Below, in pieces: positions 51,228 to 60,316 of a stretch of DNA of 64,000 bases (positions are counted from its first letter, which is position 1; each line of letters starts with the position of its first letter). Both the position numbers and the translations under genes were made by a program. Source of the DNA: an uncultured Negativicutes bacterium (GTDB taxonomy: Bacteria > Bacillota > Negativicutes > Veillonellales > Megasphaeraceae); NCBI GenBank assembly GCA_900752195.1, contig CAADUJ010000006.1:145992-209991 (forward strand). The letters are read 5' to 3'. A model generated the notes under the pieces. That model was not told where the DNA came from and did not search any database. It saw only the letters and a list, made by a program, of their open reading frames with translations.

Positions 51228-52580
51228 TTAGAATGGAAAACGCGGTAAGAAACCACGTCGTTTACCTTTTTGCATCTTTTTCGCCTGCTTCATCATCTTT
51301 TGCATTTCTGTAAACTGCTTGAGCAAGCGATTGACATCCTGAACGCGGGTACCACTGCCCTTAGCAATGCGCCGTTTCCGGCTGTCCTTGATGAGGAATT
51401 TAGGATTGGCGCTGGCCCGTTCCTGAGCCGTCATGGACTGGATAATCGCTTCGATATGCTTGAACTCCTTGCCATCCATATCGATTTTATCCAATTCCTT
51501 CTTGTACTTGCCAATACCTGGGATGAGACTTAAAAGACTGCCCATATTCCCCATTTTCTTAATCATGTTGAGCTGGGACATGAAATCATTGAACGTGAAG
51601 GTGTTGCTCTTCATGGCCTTTTTCATATCCGCCATGGATTCTTCATCAAAAGCGGCCTGTGCCTTTTCGATAATCGTTTCCACATCGCCCAGGTCGAGGA
51701 TACGCGACGCGTAACGGTCCGGATGGAATTCCTCTAGACCATCGAGTTTTTCGCTGACCCCGATGAACTTGATAGGCTTTCCGGTAACAGCCTTGATAGA
51801 AAGAGCTGCACCGCCACGGGCGTCGCCATCAAGCTTCGTCATGATGATGCCATCAATACCAAGGGCTTCATCAAAGGCCGATGCTGCCGTTACAGCATCC
51901 TGACCGGTCATGGCATCGACGACGAGGAGGATTTCATGGGGCCGCACATCCTGCTTGATGTGGACCAATTCATCCATGAGCTCTTCGTTGATGTGGAGCC
52001 GCCCTGCCGTATCGATGATGACGACATCACGGAGATGGCTGACTGCATACGGGATGGCGTGGCTTGCAATGGCCACGGGATCCCTGCTTCCCTCTTCCGT
52101 ATACACAGGCATATCCAGCTCCTGCCCCAAGACCTGGAGCTGTGTAATAGCAGCAGGACGATATACGTCACCGGCGACGAGAAGCGGGCTCTTGCCCTGG
52201 CTCTTCAGCTTTTTGGCAAGCTTGGCAGCTGTCGTCGTCTTACCAGCCCCTTGCAACCCGACGAGCATGATAATCGTCGGTGGCTTCGGAGCAATCATGA
52301 TGCGACTCTGCGTACCTCCCAGGAGATCCGTCAGCTCGTCGCGTACTATTTTAATAACGGTCTGGGATGCATTTAAGCTCCCAAACACCTCTTCTCCAAC
52401 GGCTTTTTCCTTGACGCGCTTGATGAAATCCTTCGCAACAGCAAAATTGACATCTGCCTCAAGAAGGGCCCGACGCATCTCTTTCAGGGCCTCGCTGACA
52501 TCTTCTTCAGAAAGTTTTCCCTTGCCCCGGAGCTTTTTAAACGCTTCCTGGAACCGTTCAGATAGACTTTCAAATGGCAT
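51228..52580 (-). CDS. ffh: Signal recognition particle protein Ffh
   Basis: Ffh (450 residues) is the GTPase that guides ribosomes to the membrane. NG domain: VGLQGAGKTTTAAKLAKKLK (G1), DTAGRLHINEELMDEL (G3), TKLDGDARGGAALSI (G4), then the Met-rich M domain (MIKKMGNMGSLLSLIPGIGK ... FTEMQKMMKQAKKMQ). GGAGG precedes the ATG. Confidence 0.98.
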   Translation of the reverse strand: MPFESLSERFQEAFKKLRGKGKLSEEDVSEALKEMRRALLEADVNFAVAKDFIKRVKEKAVGEEVFGSLNASQTVIKIVRDELTDLLGGTQSRIMIAPKPPTIIMLVGLQGAGKTTTAAKLAKKLKSQGKSPLLVAGDVYRPAAITQLQVLGQELDMPVYTEEGSRDPVAIASHAIPYAVSHLRDVVIIDTAGRLHINEELMDELVHIKQDVRPHEILLVVDAMTGQDAVTAASAFDEALGIDGIIMTKLDGDARGGAALSIKAVTGKPIKFIGVSEKLDGLEEFHPDRYASRILDLGDVETIIEKAQAAFDEESMADMKKAMKSNTFTFNDFMSQLNMIKKMGNMGSLLSLIPGIGKYKKELDKIDMDGKEFKHIEAIIQSMTAQERASANPKFLIKDSRKRRIAKGSGTRVQDVNRLLKQFTEMQKMMKQAKKMQKGKRRGFLPRFPF

Positions 52581-52591
52581 AGGAACCTCCT

Positions 52592-52921
52592 TTATATGTC
52601 CATATCTGTTAAGAGTTTCTTTGCCTTTGATACGTCGTCGCCTCTTCCTGTTTCCAAAAGGGCTACGGCCGCATCAATCGTTTCATGTAATGCATCACTA
52701 CGAGCCAGCAATTGAAGCCGTTCTTCGTAGCTTTCCAGTGATTTAGAGGCACGGTTTAACATGTCATAGACACCTTGCCGGGAAATATCAAGATCTTCAC
52801 CGATTTCACTGAGGGATAAATCCATCTCAAAATACAGCTCCATACAACGGCGCTGTTTCTTTGTAAGCAAGGGCCCGTATAAATCGAGAAGCCGCCCCTT
52901 CCGGACTACATCTTCCAGCAT
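52592..52921 (-). CDS. ylxM: YlxM family helix-turn-helix protein
   Basis: A 109-residue UPF0122 protein: YGPLLTKKQRRCMELYFEMD, LSLSEIGEDLDISRQGVYDM, the sigma-like HTH. It is cotranscribed with ffh and in other bacteria affects SRP GTPase function. First gene of this long operon; the promoter lies in 52922-53002. Confidence 0.92.
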   Translation of the reverse strand: MLEDVVRKGRLLDLYGPLLTKKQRRCMELYFEMDLSLSEIGEDLDISRQGVYDMLNRASKSLESYEERLQLLARSDALHETIDAAVALLETGRGDDVSKAKKLLTDMDI

Positions 52922-53002
52922 ATTGCACCGCCTCTCTCACAGCGTACTTTGATAGTATACAAAAAAACCTTTTACCTGTCAAGTACTTTTACTTGTCACA
53001 TA

Positions 53003-54643
53003 CTATTTTCCAATAAATTCCCGTAGCAGCGAATTCGTCGGCACATACGACGAGTCGAGGCTCTTAAAAGGACGCAAAAATTTCAGCAACCGCTGTGCTT
53101 CCGAATAATACGGACTATGGGCCGGCACCGTTTCCAACAATTCCTGGGCGTACGGCTTTAAGACGGACAATTCATACGGCAAGGCCGTATTGAAGATCGT
53201 ATCGGCATCTTCCTGATAGGGATAGATATTCTGCTCTTCTCCACGACGTACGTCGCCCCATATTTCCAGCGTCGATTCAGGACCGCGAGCACGGAACTGA
53301 TGATCCCGGACCATGCGGCGGATGATGCGCGTATCCGCTGTAGAAATGCGGTTGTGGTCATTAATGCGGATCTGCGTAAGTACGCCTAAAGAAATCTTTA
53401 CCTTTTCATATCGCGGAAGCATATAGGTCAATGTGTCATTCAAGGCATGTAGACCTTCTACGACGATAGGCTGCCCCGGTTCCAGCACCGTTGTCTTTTC
53501 ATCGTAATAGCGATGCCCCGTGACGAAATCAAAACGGGCCAGATGCACTTCTTTCCCTTGATTCAATTCATAGACCTGCTGGTTGAAAAGGGGGATGTCA
53601 ATCGCTCGAAGGGATTCAAAATCATAACTCCCGTCAGGATTTTTAGGCGTATCTTCTCGGTTAAGGAAATAATCGTCAAGAGAAATCTGTACCGGCCGCA
53701 GACCGACAACACGCAACTGTGTCGTCAAGCGCTTACAAAACGTCGTTTTCCCTGCAGACGACGGGCCGGCAATGAGGACGACCTTGATTTTCGGTCTCTG
53801 GTTTACGACATAATCGGCCAGTTGCCCCAATTTCTTTTCTTGAAGAGCTTCTGCCATATCGACGATTTCCCCAATCGTCCCTTCTTCGATATAACTATTT
53901 AAATCGGAAACGTATTCACAGTGGACGATGCGCCCCCATTCCTCTGCTTCAAGGAAAAGCCGTGCCATCTTCGGTATTTCCTTATACACGGGAAGTCGGC
54001 TCGGGTCTTCCACAGTCGGATATTCCAGGATGACGCCAGGGGCATAACTGCGCAGGTTAAAACACGTCAGGTACCCCATGCTCGGCAAAAGGGGCCCCAT
54101 ATAGTAGTCAAAGACCTGGCCGCACTGATAGGTCATAATCGTACGGATATCGACGTGCTGCAACAACTCTGCTTCTCGCACCATACCGCGGTTGCGGCAC
54201 ATGGCCATGGCTGATTCTGCACTGAGCGAGACTTCTGCAATGGTTTCATCGGCCTTGACGATTTCCTTCATGCGTTGCTGGATACACTGGACATCGCCAA
54301 TGGTCAAGGGATGACCGATTTCCAACTCACAATACAACGCTTTCCGCAAGGCATGTTTTACCATCACCTTGCCCTGGGGATACAAATCCGAAACGGCGCG
54401 TACCAACAACAAGATACACGTCCTGGCAATACACTGATTCCCTTCGACAGTGTTGGCCTTGATCCACTGCACCGTCCCCGGTTCCTGTACCTTCGTCTGA
54501 AGCCCGACGAGCTCATTATTATACAAAGCTGCCGTAATGAAGGGCGTTTCATCCTTATTTTGTTTCGCACTGATGTCTATAAGAGCCGTACCTTCCGGCA
54601 CATCATACTCCATATCATGTAATACATCATGTACACTAACCAT
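53003..54643 (-). CDS. Nucleoside (uridine) kinase-like protein with TGS-like N-terminus
   Basis: A 546-residue protein. The N-terminus resembles the TGS/editing part of threonyl-tRNA synthetase (VHDVLHDMEYDVPEGTALID; HALRKALYCELEIGHPLTIG). The C-terminal half is a uridine kinase: VVLIAGPSSAGKTTFCKRLT (P-loop), ISLDDYFLNREDTPKNPDGS YDFES, and VEGLHALNDTLTYMLPRYEK. It likely phosphorylates nucleosides. Monocistronic, with a gap of 168 bases before the next gene. Confidence 0.88.
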   Translation of the reverse strand: MVSVHDVLHDMEYDVPEGTALIDISAKQNKDETPFITAALYNNELVGLQTKVQEPGTVQWIKANTVEGNQCIARTCILLLVRAVSDLYPQGKVMVKHALRKALYCELEIGHPLTIGDVQCIQQRMKEIVKADETIAEVSLSAESAMAMCRNRGMVREAELLQHVDIRTIMTYQCGQVFDYYMGPLLPSMGYLTCFNLRSYAPGVILEYPTVEDPSRLPVYKEIPKMARLFLEAEEWGRIVHCEYVSDLNSYIEEGTIGEIVDMAEALQEKKLGQLADYVVNQRPKIKVVLIAGPSSAGKTTFCKRLTTQLRVVGLRPVQISLDDYFLNREDTPKNPDGSYDFESLRAIDIPLFNQQVYELNQGKEVHLARFDFVTGHRYYDEKTTVLEPGQPIVVEGLHALNDTLTYMLPRYEKVKISLGVLTQIRINDHNRISTADTRIIRRMVRDHQFRARGPESTLEIWGDVRRGEEQNIYPYQEDADTIFNTALPYELSVLKPYAQELLETVPAHSPYYSEAQRLLKFLRPFKSLDSSYVPTNSLLREFIGK

Positions 54644-54810
54644 CTAATCTACTCCTTCCCAAAACGCCATGTATGAGCCATGGCAACCCCGCTTGGCCCC
54701 AATGGCACTATGTCATTCTCATGCAATACATGGTATAATAATTCTATACGTATCCTAATACAGGATTCCCATATCTCTATTATACACGTTTTATACAAAG
54801 AAGGCATACT

Positions 54811-55848
54811 ATGAAGCATCTTCATATTCCACGACCTGATGGCCCGATTATCGCAGCCTTTTTGGTCTTACTCATCTGTATACGCCTCGCCTTTACGGCC
54901 TATGAAACCGTCTACAAAAATACGCCGGACTATTCCTTTCTTTGTGTCACCCAGGCCATAAATGCCAACGACAGCAGCCAGGTAGCGGCTCTTATCGATG
55001 ATAAAGAACTGGCTGGCCAGGTATTCGACGCCGTCGTATCGAAAGGAAGCGGAATCGAATCCAGCTCCATATTACGCTTCGCCTGGGCGCCTATGCGTGA
55101 AGACTTTATCGCCAATTGCCATTATCTCGTAGAAACCCGCTTCCAGGCAAACGCTGATCAGGAAAAGAAAGATGAAATACAAGGTCTCGTTACGCGTCAG
55201 CTCAAGACATTAGGCTGTGCCATCCCTATTGACGGATGGCATATCGTCAACACCCATTGGGCCTTTAAAACCGACGACGACCATGCCGAACTCCCCATCG
55301 ACGTATATAATGAAACACTGGATGCAACTATCCCCTGTACGCTGACCATGACCCGTCGCGCACAAGGACGCTGGGCCATTACGGGCATCGCAAATGCCAA
55401 TGATTTCATCCAGGCCGTCCAGTCAGCATGGGCGAAAAAACTCGAAAAATACAATATCCCGGTCCAGCAGAAAATCAATGCCATCATCACGATTGAAAAC
55501 CCGTCGGCCCGTCTCGTCCGCACGGATGACGGCAGAACCTTTCTCCGCATCACATATACGCCAGTCTTTGCGGGAAACAGCGAGGACATCAAGGAAATCC
55601 ACGGCCTTTACAAACTCTGTAAAAAAGGAGATGGCACCGTACTTTACGAAGGGGATCTAATCATAACGAAGATAGATTCACACACGCCCCATACAAGCCA
55701 ATTCCTCCTCAATCCCATGCTTCCCAGCCAAGACGCTATTGCCAGCCGCCAGGACTTAGACGACACATATTCAACCATCACCATCTGGAGCATCCTGAAG
55801 GAAGATGGTACAGCCCTCACCATCGCCGACAGATTGCCAGACGAATAG
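54811..55848 (+). CDS. Membrane-anchored protein of unknown function
   Basis: A 345-residue protein with one N-terminal span (GPIIAAFLVLLICIRLAFTA) and an extracytoplasmic domain: SFLCVTQAINANDSSQVAAL is like the start of DUF2939-type proteins, but the match is weak. Later repeats of beta-rich YTPVFAGNSEDIKEIHGLYK. AAGAAGG precedes the ATG. It is divergent from the nucleoside kinase and convergent with the RseC gene. Its role is not known. Confidence 0.7.
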   Translation: MKHLHIPRPDGPIIAAFLVLLICIRLAFTAYETVYKNTPDYSFLCVTQAINANDSSQVAALIDDKELAGQVFDAVVSKGSGIESSSILRFAWAPMREDFIANCHYLVETRFQANADQEKKDEIQGLVTRQLKTLGCAIPIDGWHIVNTHWAFKTDDDHAELPIDVYNETLDATIPCTLTMTRRAQGRWAITGIANANDFIQAVQSAWAKKLEKYNIPVQQKINAIITIENPSARLVRTDDGRTFLRITYTPVFAGNSEDIKEIHGLYKLCKKGDGTVLYEGDLIITKIDSHTPHTSQFLLNPMLPSQDAIASRQDLDDTYSTITIWSILKEDGTALTIADRLPDE

Positions 55849-55964
55849 ACGCTGCCAGGTTATTAACCCGTCTCAGGTCTACGCGTACAACACGTCATAG
55901 GCCAACCAGTATCCAGGAGAATACACGACTCGTAGCCAAAAAGAATACGTACTGCAGCATAAAC

Positions 55965-56000
55965 AAAAAACGGCTCATCAAAAGATGAACCGTTTTTGTT
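55965..56000. terminator. Bidirectional terminator
   Basis: Arms AAAAACGGCTCATC and GATGAACCGTTTTT surround an AAAA loop, with A and T runs on each side, between converging genes. Confidence 0.9.
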
Positions 56001-56007
56001 TACTACT

Positions 56008-56430
56008 CTATCGTCCCGTAACCACTTCGATAATCTTGGCTTTTGCATTCATGTCATTTGTAATGGCACGATCAAAGAGCTTTACGCCGACGCAACCAAG
56101 GAGGAAGAATAACACGCCTCCACCAATCTGGAAGTTCATGACATCCATAGACTGACTCAAAGCGATCCAACGCCCGAGGAATACACCAAGGGCAGCTACG
56201 AGAAGGGGCATGATGAAACAGACGAATGCGCCGATGACGACGTTGATTTCACGTGTTTCAAACTTAACATGCTGTCCCACATTAGCGCCTACCGGATTCA
56301 ATGCCTGAATGACAATATCCTGCGCACCATCACAAGCGCCACAAGCGATGCAATCGGAATGGCGGCCCACTTTGACATCGACGAGACCATCTTTATTAAG
56401 ACCTACAACGGTACCTTCTTCGATTTTCAT
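56008..56430 (-). CDS. SoxR-reducing / RseC family membrane protein
   Basis: A 140-residue protein: KIEEGTVVGLNKDGLVDVKV, then Cys-rich HSDCIACGACDGA, and two membrane spans (VVIGAFVCFIMPLLVAALGV; IGGGVLFFLLGCVGVKL). The family takes part in redox control linked to SoxR or the Rnf complex; here no rnf gene is nearby. GAAGGG precedes the ATG. Confidence 0.85.
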   Translation of the reverse strand: MKIEEGTVVGLNKDGLVDVKVGRHSDCIACGACDGAQDIVIQALNPVGANVGQHVKFETREINVVIGAFVCFIMPLLVAALGVFLGRWIALSQSMDVMNFQIGGGVLFFLLGCVGVKLFDRAITNDMNAKAKIIEVVTGR

Positions 56431-56510
56431 AGGAAACCCTTCTTTCTACCATTGATACTTCTAAATTCAGCCTAAGTATAGCACGGATACGACGATTATT
56501 CAATACCAAT

Positions 56511-57383
56511 TCAGTCGAGTTTTAACGTTTTCAAGTAATTCCGAAACGGTTCCGATAAATCGGGCCGACGCAACGCATATTCAATGGTAGCCTTTAAGAA
56601 TCCCAGCTTATCGCCTACGTCATAGCGTTTTCCTTCAAAACAGTACGCATATACGGCTTCACGGGATGCCATGGTCTGGAGTGCATCGGTCAGTTGTATC
56701 TCCCCGCCTTTTCCTGGTTCAGTACGGCGCAATACTTCAAAAACGTCTGGCGTAATGATATACCGGCCCAAGACGGCAATCTGGCTTGGCGCTTCTTCGA
56801 TAGACGGTTTTTCAATCATGTTCGTCACCCGGATAAGTCCCTCTTTGTCAGTGGAGACACCGTCTACGATACCATACGACGATACCTTTTCCCGCGCCAC
56901 TTCCTGACAGCCCAGAATAGTCGTTCCCGTTTCATTATACATGCGTATCATCTGCCCCAGAGCAGGATTACAATCGTTATAGACCACATCATCGCCCAAG
57001 AGAACGGCAAACGGTTCATCGTCGATGAATGATTGGGCACACAAGATGGCATCACCTAGACCGCGCATATGTTTCTGCCGGATATAATGGATATTGATTT
57101 CCGAAATGCTCCGCACCATGCGCAGCAAATCCGTTTTACCATGCTCCTTCAAGTGGAGCTCTAAGGCGATATTCGTATCAAAATGGTCTTCAATGGCCCG
57201 TTTTGCGTGACCGCTAATGATAAGGATTTCTTCGATTCCACTTTGTAGCGCTTCCTCTACGATATACTGTATCGTAGGCTTATCGACGATAGGAAGCATT
57301 TCCTTCGGCGTCGCCTTTGTCGCCGGCAAAAACCGCGTCCCATAGCCTGCCGCCGGGATGACGGCTTTGCGGATTTTCTGCAT
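56511..57383 (-). CDS. galU: UTP--glucose-1-phosphate uridylyltransferase
   Basis: GalU (290 residues) makes UDP-glucose for surface sugars. Motifs: VIPAAGYGTRFLPATKATPKE, MLPIVDKPTIQYIVEEALQS, FAVLLGDDVVYNDCNPALGQ, and VTNMIEKPSIEEAPSQIAVL, GKGGEIQLTDALQTM. It follows the coiled-coil gene by 13 bases on the same strand. Confidence 0.96.
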   Translation of the reverse strand: MQKIRKAVIPAAGYGTRFLPATKATPKEMLPIVDKPTIQYIVEEALQSGIEEILIISGHAKRAIEDHFDTNIALELHLKEHGKTDLLRMVRSISEINIHYIRQKHMRGLGDAILCAQSFIDDEPFAVLLGDDVVYNDCNPALGQMIRMYNETGTTILGCQEVAREKVSSYGIVDGVSTDKEGLIRVTNMIEKPSIEEAPSQIAVLGRYIITPDVFEVLRRTEPGKGGEIQLTDALQTMASREAVYAYCFEGKRYDVGDKLGFLKATIEYALRRPDLSEPFRNYLKTLKLD

Positions 57384-57396
57384 GACTCATTCACTC

Positions 57397-59412
57397 CTAT
57401 TCAAACCACCGGGAAAGGTCAAATTCTTCCCCGATTTTTTCTTTTACATACCCTTGAGCCAAATAGAGCCCTAAGAGAGATAACGTCGAAATACGCAACA
57501 TCGTGCTGTCCCAGATGTCGCCCATATCAGCGAGGATTGGCGAGATATCTTCCATAATATCCAGCGCTTCTTCACCGGCAAAATTGACAGGGCGCTTTTT
57601 CGCAAGACGTAAAAGACGATCCTGCATAGCTCTATCCTGGATGCCTACGATGCGGAAGAACCGCGGTGCCATCGAATCGTCGACGAGAGCAAGCTTGCTA
57701 AGAGGCGAATTGAAAGACTTAACGATGTACTGGTTGGGGATACGCTGCCCCTTCAACGCTTTGCGCAGCTCTTCTTCAGTAAACCCTCTGTACCGGAACA
57801 AGAGCGGATACGATTCCGAAAGGATTTCCGAGAACCGCGTTTCCTTCTGTTCCATAGCCGTACAATGGAGATAATCAAGCTGCTGATAGTACGCCCGTTC
57901 TGTCGGGAAACGGTCAAGGAAAGGCAGGATATATTTGCCGATATACTGATTAAAGCTTTCTGTATCGACATTATGAGAATTACGGGAATAGAGGAATAAT
58001 AAGAGAATAGCCAGTATCTTGTAGTGGACTTCCTTCAAGTATGGCATGACCTTCAAGGCATCAATAGCCACCAAATGGCGTGTCGACACAGGTGGGCAAT
58101 TGACGATATCGTCAAACGCACGGATTGTCATAGCCGCAATATAATCCTGCGGATTCGCCACGTAAGACTTCTGGACATTCTGCAACGCTTCCTGCACGAG
58201 GAGCGGTTCAACAGCTTTTTCCCGTTCACTATCCGTATCTGCATTCAATGTCCGGAATGCAGCTGCCGTAATATCTTCCACGTTCTTCTTGAACGATTCT
58301 GTAGCAATGCCATACTGACCAAGGAAATGATGGACACAAGCCATGACGACAGGCGATTGTATCAAATCATCTGGCTCATTCCAAATAGACGCACGTTTTT
58401 CTTTCTTATCCTTTGAAAGGTCATTGCCCCACGGACTGACAGCCGTTTCGTGGCTTTTCGGCTTCGATTGGGTCTTCTGTGGCTTCGTTGCCGCATCCAC
58501 GTGAACCGGTTCCATACGCCGCGTTTCATCAGTCTGCGCATCTTTCGGTTTCTGTTCGTAGCTCTTATCCCTTACGGGCGCCATGATCTGCGTTTCATCG
58601 CCAGCGCCACCTGCAGCACTTGCAACACCTGCAGCGGCAACGGGCTTCATGATCTGTGTTGCCTGGGAAAGAGGTTCTCCTGCCTTCTTTTCACCTTGTT
58701 GCAAAGTACCATCTTTTTCAGCAAGATCCCGCGAAACGACGGCGGCCATTTCCGCAAGAGACGGTTCCACTTCATCTGCAACAGCTTCCTTTACAGGCGC
58801 CTTGGCCATCTTCTTCGCCTGGGCTTCCCGTTCCTTGCGCTGTAATTCCTGCTGGCGCTGAAATTCCCGCTCAGCCTGACGGCGTTCTTTTTCCGTCTGA
58901 ACCGTAACTTGTTCTTGTTCTTTAGCCATGCGTTTCTTCGCTTCTTCTGCTTCCGCTTTGAAAGCTGCCGCCTCTTCCTTATCCACCTTATCCATGGCTT
59001 CTATGATTTCATCACGCGACAACACCCGGGTCTGATCCAGCGCGTCTTTTTGTTGCTGGGATTGATAGACGATTCTTCCATTTTGGCGCACTGCTTCGCC
59101 TTTTGTCGTGACAAAGGCCGTTTCCTTCGGATTTTCCTTCCGTTCCCGTACTGTCACCGTAGAAATCTTCGGCACTGGTGCCGTCTGGGAACGAGCCGAT
59201 TTCCGTTCCGCTTCTCTCTCGTCATGGAGAGCCTCAATTTGTGCCCATGCAGCCTTTTCTTCTGCCCGTTTCTGCGCCAATGCACGAGCCTCTTTCTTCT
59301 CCTCTGCACGATGTTTCTTTTCCGTTTTGCTCCCAGAAAAGAAAATGCAGCAAATGATAAAAAAGATGGCCATTACGCCAACCAAGATGATGTATGGTAT
59401 GTAATTCGACAT
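57397..59412 (-). CDS. Membrane-anchored coiled-coil protein of unknown function
   Basis: A 671-residue protein with an N-terminal span (IPYIILVGVMAIFFIICCIF), a long Lys/Glu/Ala-rich coiled coil with low complexity (to about residue 300; DETQIMAPVRDKSYEQKPKD) and a helical C-terminal domain (PVVMACVHHFLGQYGIATES ... YVKEKIGEEFDLSRWFE). TQIMKPV and TQIMAPV recur with RRMEPV as short repeats. It could be a scaffold at the membrane, but no family is recognised. Upstream of galU and probably cotranscribed. Confidence 0.7.
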   Translation of the reverse strand: MSNYIPYIILVGVMAIFFIICCIFFSGSKTEKKHRAEEKKEARALAQKRAEEKAAWAQIEALHDEREAERKSARSQTAPVPKISTVTVRERKENPKETAFVTTKGEAVRQNGRIVYQSQQQKDALDQTRVLSRDEIIEAMDKVDKEEAAAFKAEAEEAKKRMAKEQEQVTVQTEKERRQAEREFQRQQELQRKEREAQAKKMAKAPVKEAVADEVEPSLAEMAAVVSRDLAEKDGTLQQGEKKAGEPLSQATQIMKPVAAAGVASAAGGAGDETQIMAPVRDKSYEQKPKDAQTDETRRMEPVHVDAATKPQKTQSKPKSHETAVSPWGNDLSKDKKEKRASIWNEPDDLIQSPVVMACVHHFLGQYGIATESFKKNVEDITAAAFRTLNADTDSEREKAVEPLLVQEALQNVQKSYVANPQDYIAAMTIRAFDDIVNCPPVSTRHLVAIDALKVMPYLKEVHYKILAILLLFLYSRNSHNVDTESFNQYIGKYILPFLDRFPTERAYYQQLDYLHCTAMEQKETRFSEILSESYPLLFRYRGFTEEELRKALKGQRIPNQYIVKSFNSPLSKLALVDDSMAPRFFRIVGIQDRAMQDRLLRLAKKRPVNFAGEEALDIMEDISPILADMGDIWDSTMLRISTLSLLGLYLAQGYVKEKIGEEFDLSRWFE

Positions 59413-59561
59413 CGCAACCTCTCCTCTAAACCTACAAATGTTCTGATGTTTATTCTACCATAGATACAGAATAAGAGCTAGACAGGAACAACAGAAATGC
59501 AAAGATAAGCACCCTGTGCTATAATAATTTCCATCTTGATAAATAAAGGAGTCTTCGCCAA
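59413..59561. other. Divergent intergenic region
   Basis: A TATAAT at 59520-59525 on the plus strand is a possible -10 for the HAD gene, with no clear -35. AAAGGAG before 59562 is the ribosome site. Confidence 0.4.
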
Positions 59562-60219
59562 ATGAAACCATATGATACTGTCCTTTTTGACCTGGACGGA
59601 ACCTTGTTAAATACCCTTTTAGGCCTGACAAGCGCCTTGACTCACGTTTTTTTAGCACACCACTTCCCAGCGCCGACACCGGAAACCGTCCGCTATGGCC
59701 TCGGCTACGGCTATATAGGCCTCATGGAACGGACGCTGCCAGAAGAATCACCGGCACTCCATGCACAGTTAGCACAGGAATTCAACGAATGGTACAGTTC
59801 ACATTGTCTCGTCGCTACGCACCCGTATGACGGCATCATCGACGTCCTTACCCGTATCAAGGACAACGCCATAAAAACAGCCATCGTATCGAACAAAGGC
59901 GCCGTCGCCGCAAAGGCGTTATATGAACATTTTTTTGCACCGTACGTCGCCTTTTCCCTTGGCCAGTCGCCAAACTATCCCAAAAAGCCGGCTCCCGATA
60001 TGGTATGCGCCGCTCTCGACAAGCTCGGCAGTACCAAAAGCCACGCCTTATATGTAGGCGACTCTGAAGTCGATGCCTTGACAGCCAGCCCAAAACAGCG
60101 GCCTCGATGTAGCCCTTGTAACCTGGGGATTCCGCGACGAATCGGTATTGCAAGATCTTCATGCCACCTACATCGTCAAAACCCCGAAGGAACTGGAAAC
60201 TATCATCCTATCGAAATAA
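59562..60219 (+). pseudogene. HAD-family phosphatase (phosphoglycolate phosphatase-like), frameshifted near the end
   Basis: The N-terminal 175 residues are a normal HAD hydrolase: TVLFDLDGTLLNT (catalytic D), TAIVSNKGAVAAKAL, YPKKPAPDMVCAALDKLG, and YVGDSEVDALTA (motif IV). After DALTAS the frame is lost: one extra C in the run at 60089-60091 moves the true end (NSGLDVALVTWGFRDESVLQ... ILSK, stop at 60217-60219) to the next frame, leaving the open frame to run to 60251 with an unrelated tail. Removing one C restores the family's C-terminus. This is either a real frameshift or an assembly error. Confidence 0.85.
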
Positions 60220-60274
60220 GGAGCCTTGGATATCTTCTTCGCCAAACATAAGAATAGAATAACCGTATATATCC

Positions 60275-60316
60275 AAAAAAGTGGACCCTGCCTGTATAGC
60301 AGGACCCACTTTTTTT
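60275..60316. terminator. Bidirectional terminator
   Basis: AAAAGTGG...CCTGC pairs with GCAGG...CCACTTTT, flanked by A and T runs, between the converging HAD and SLH genes. Confidence 0.9.
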
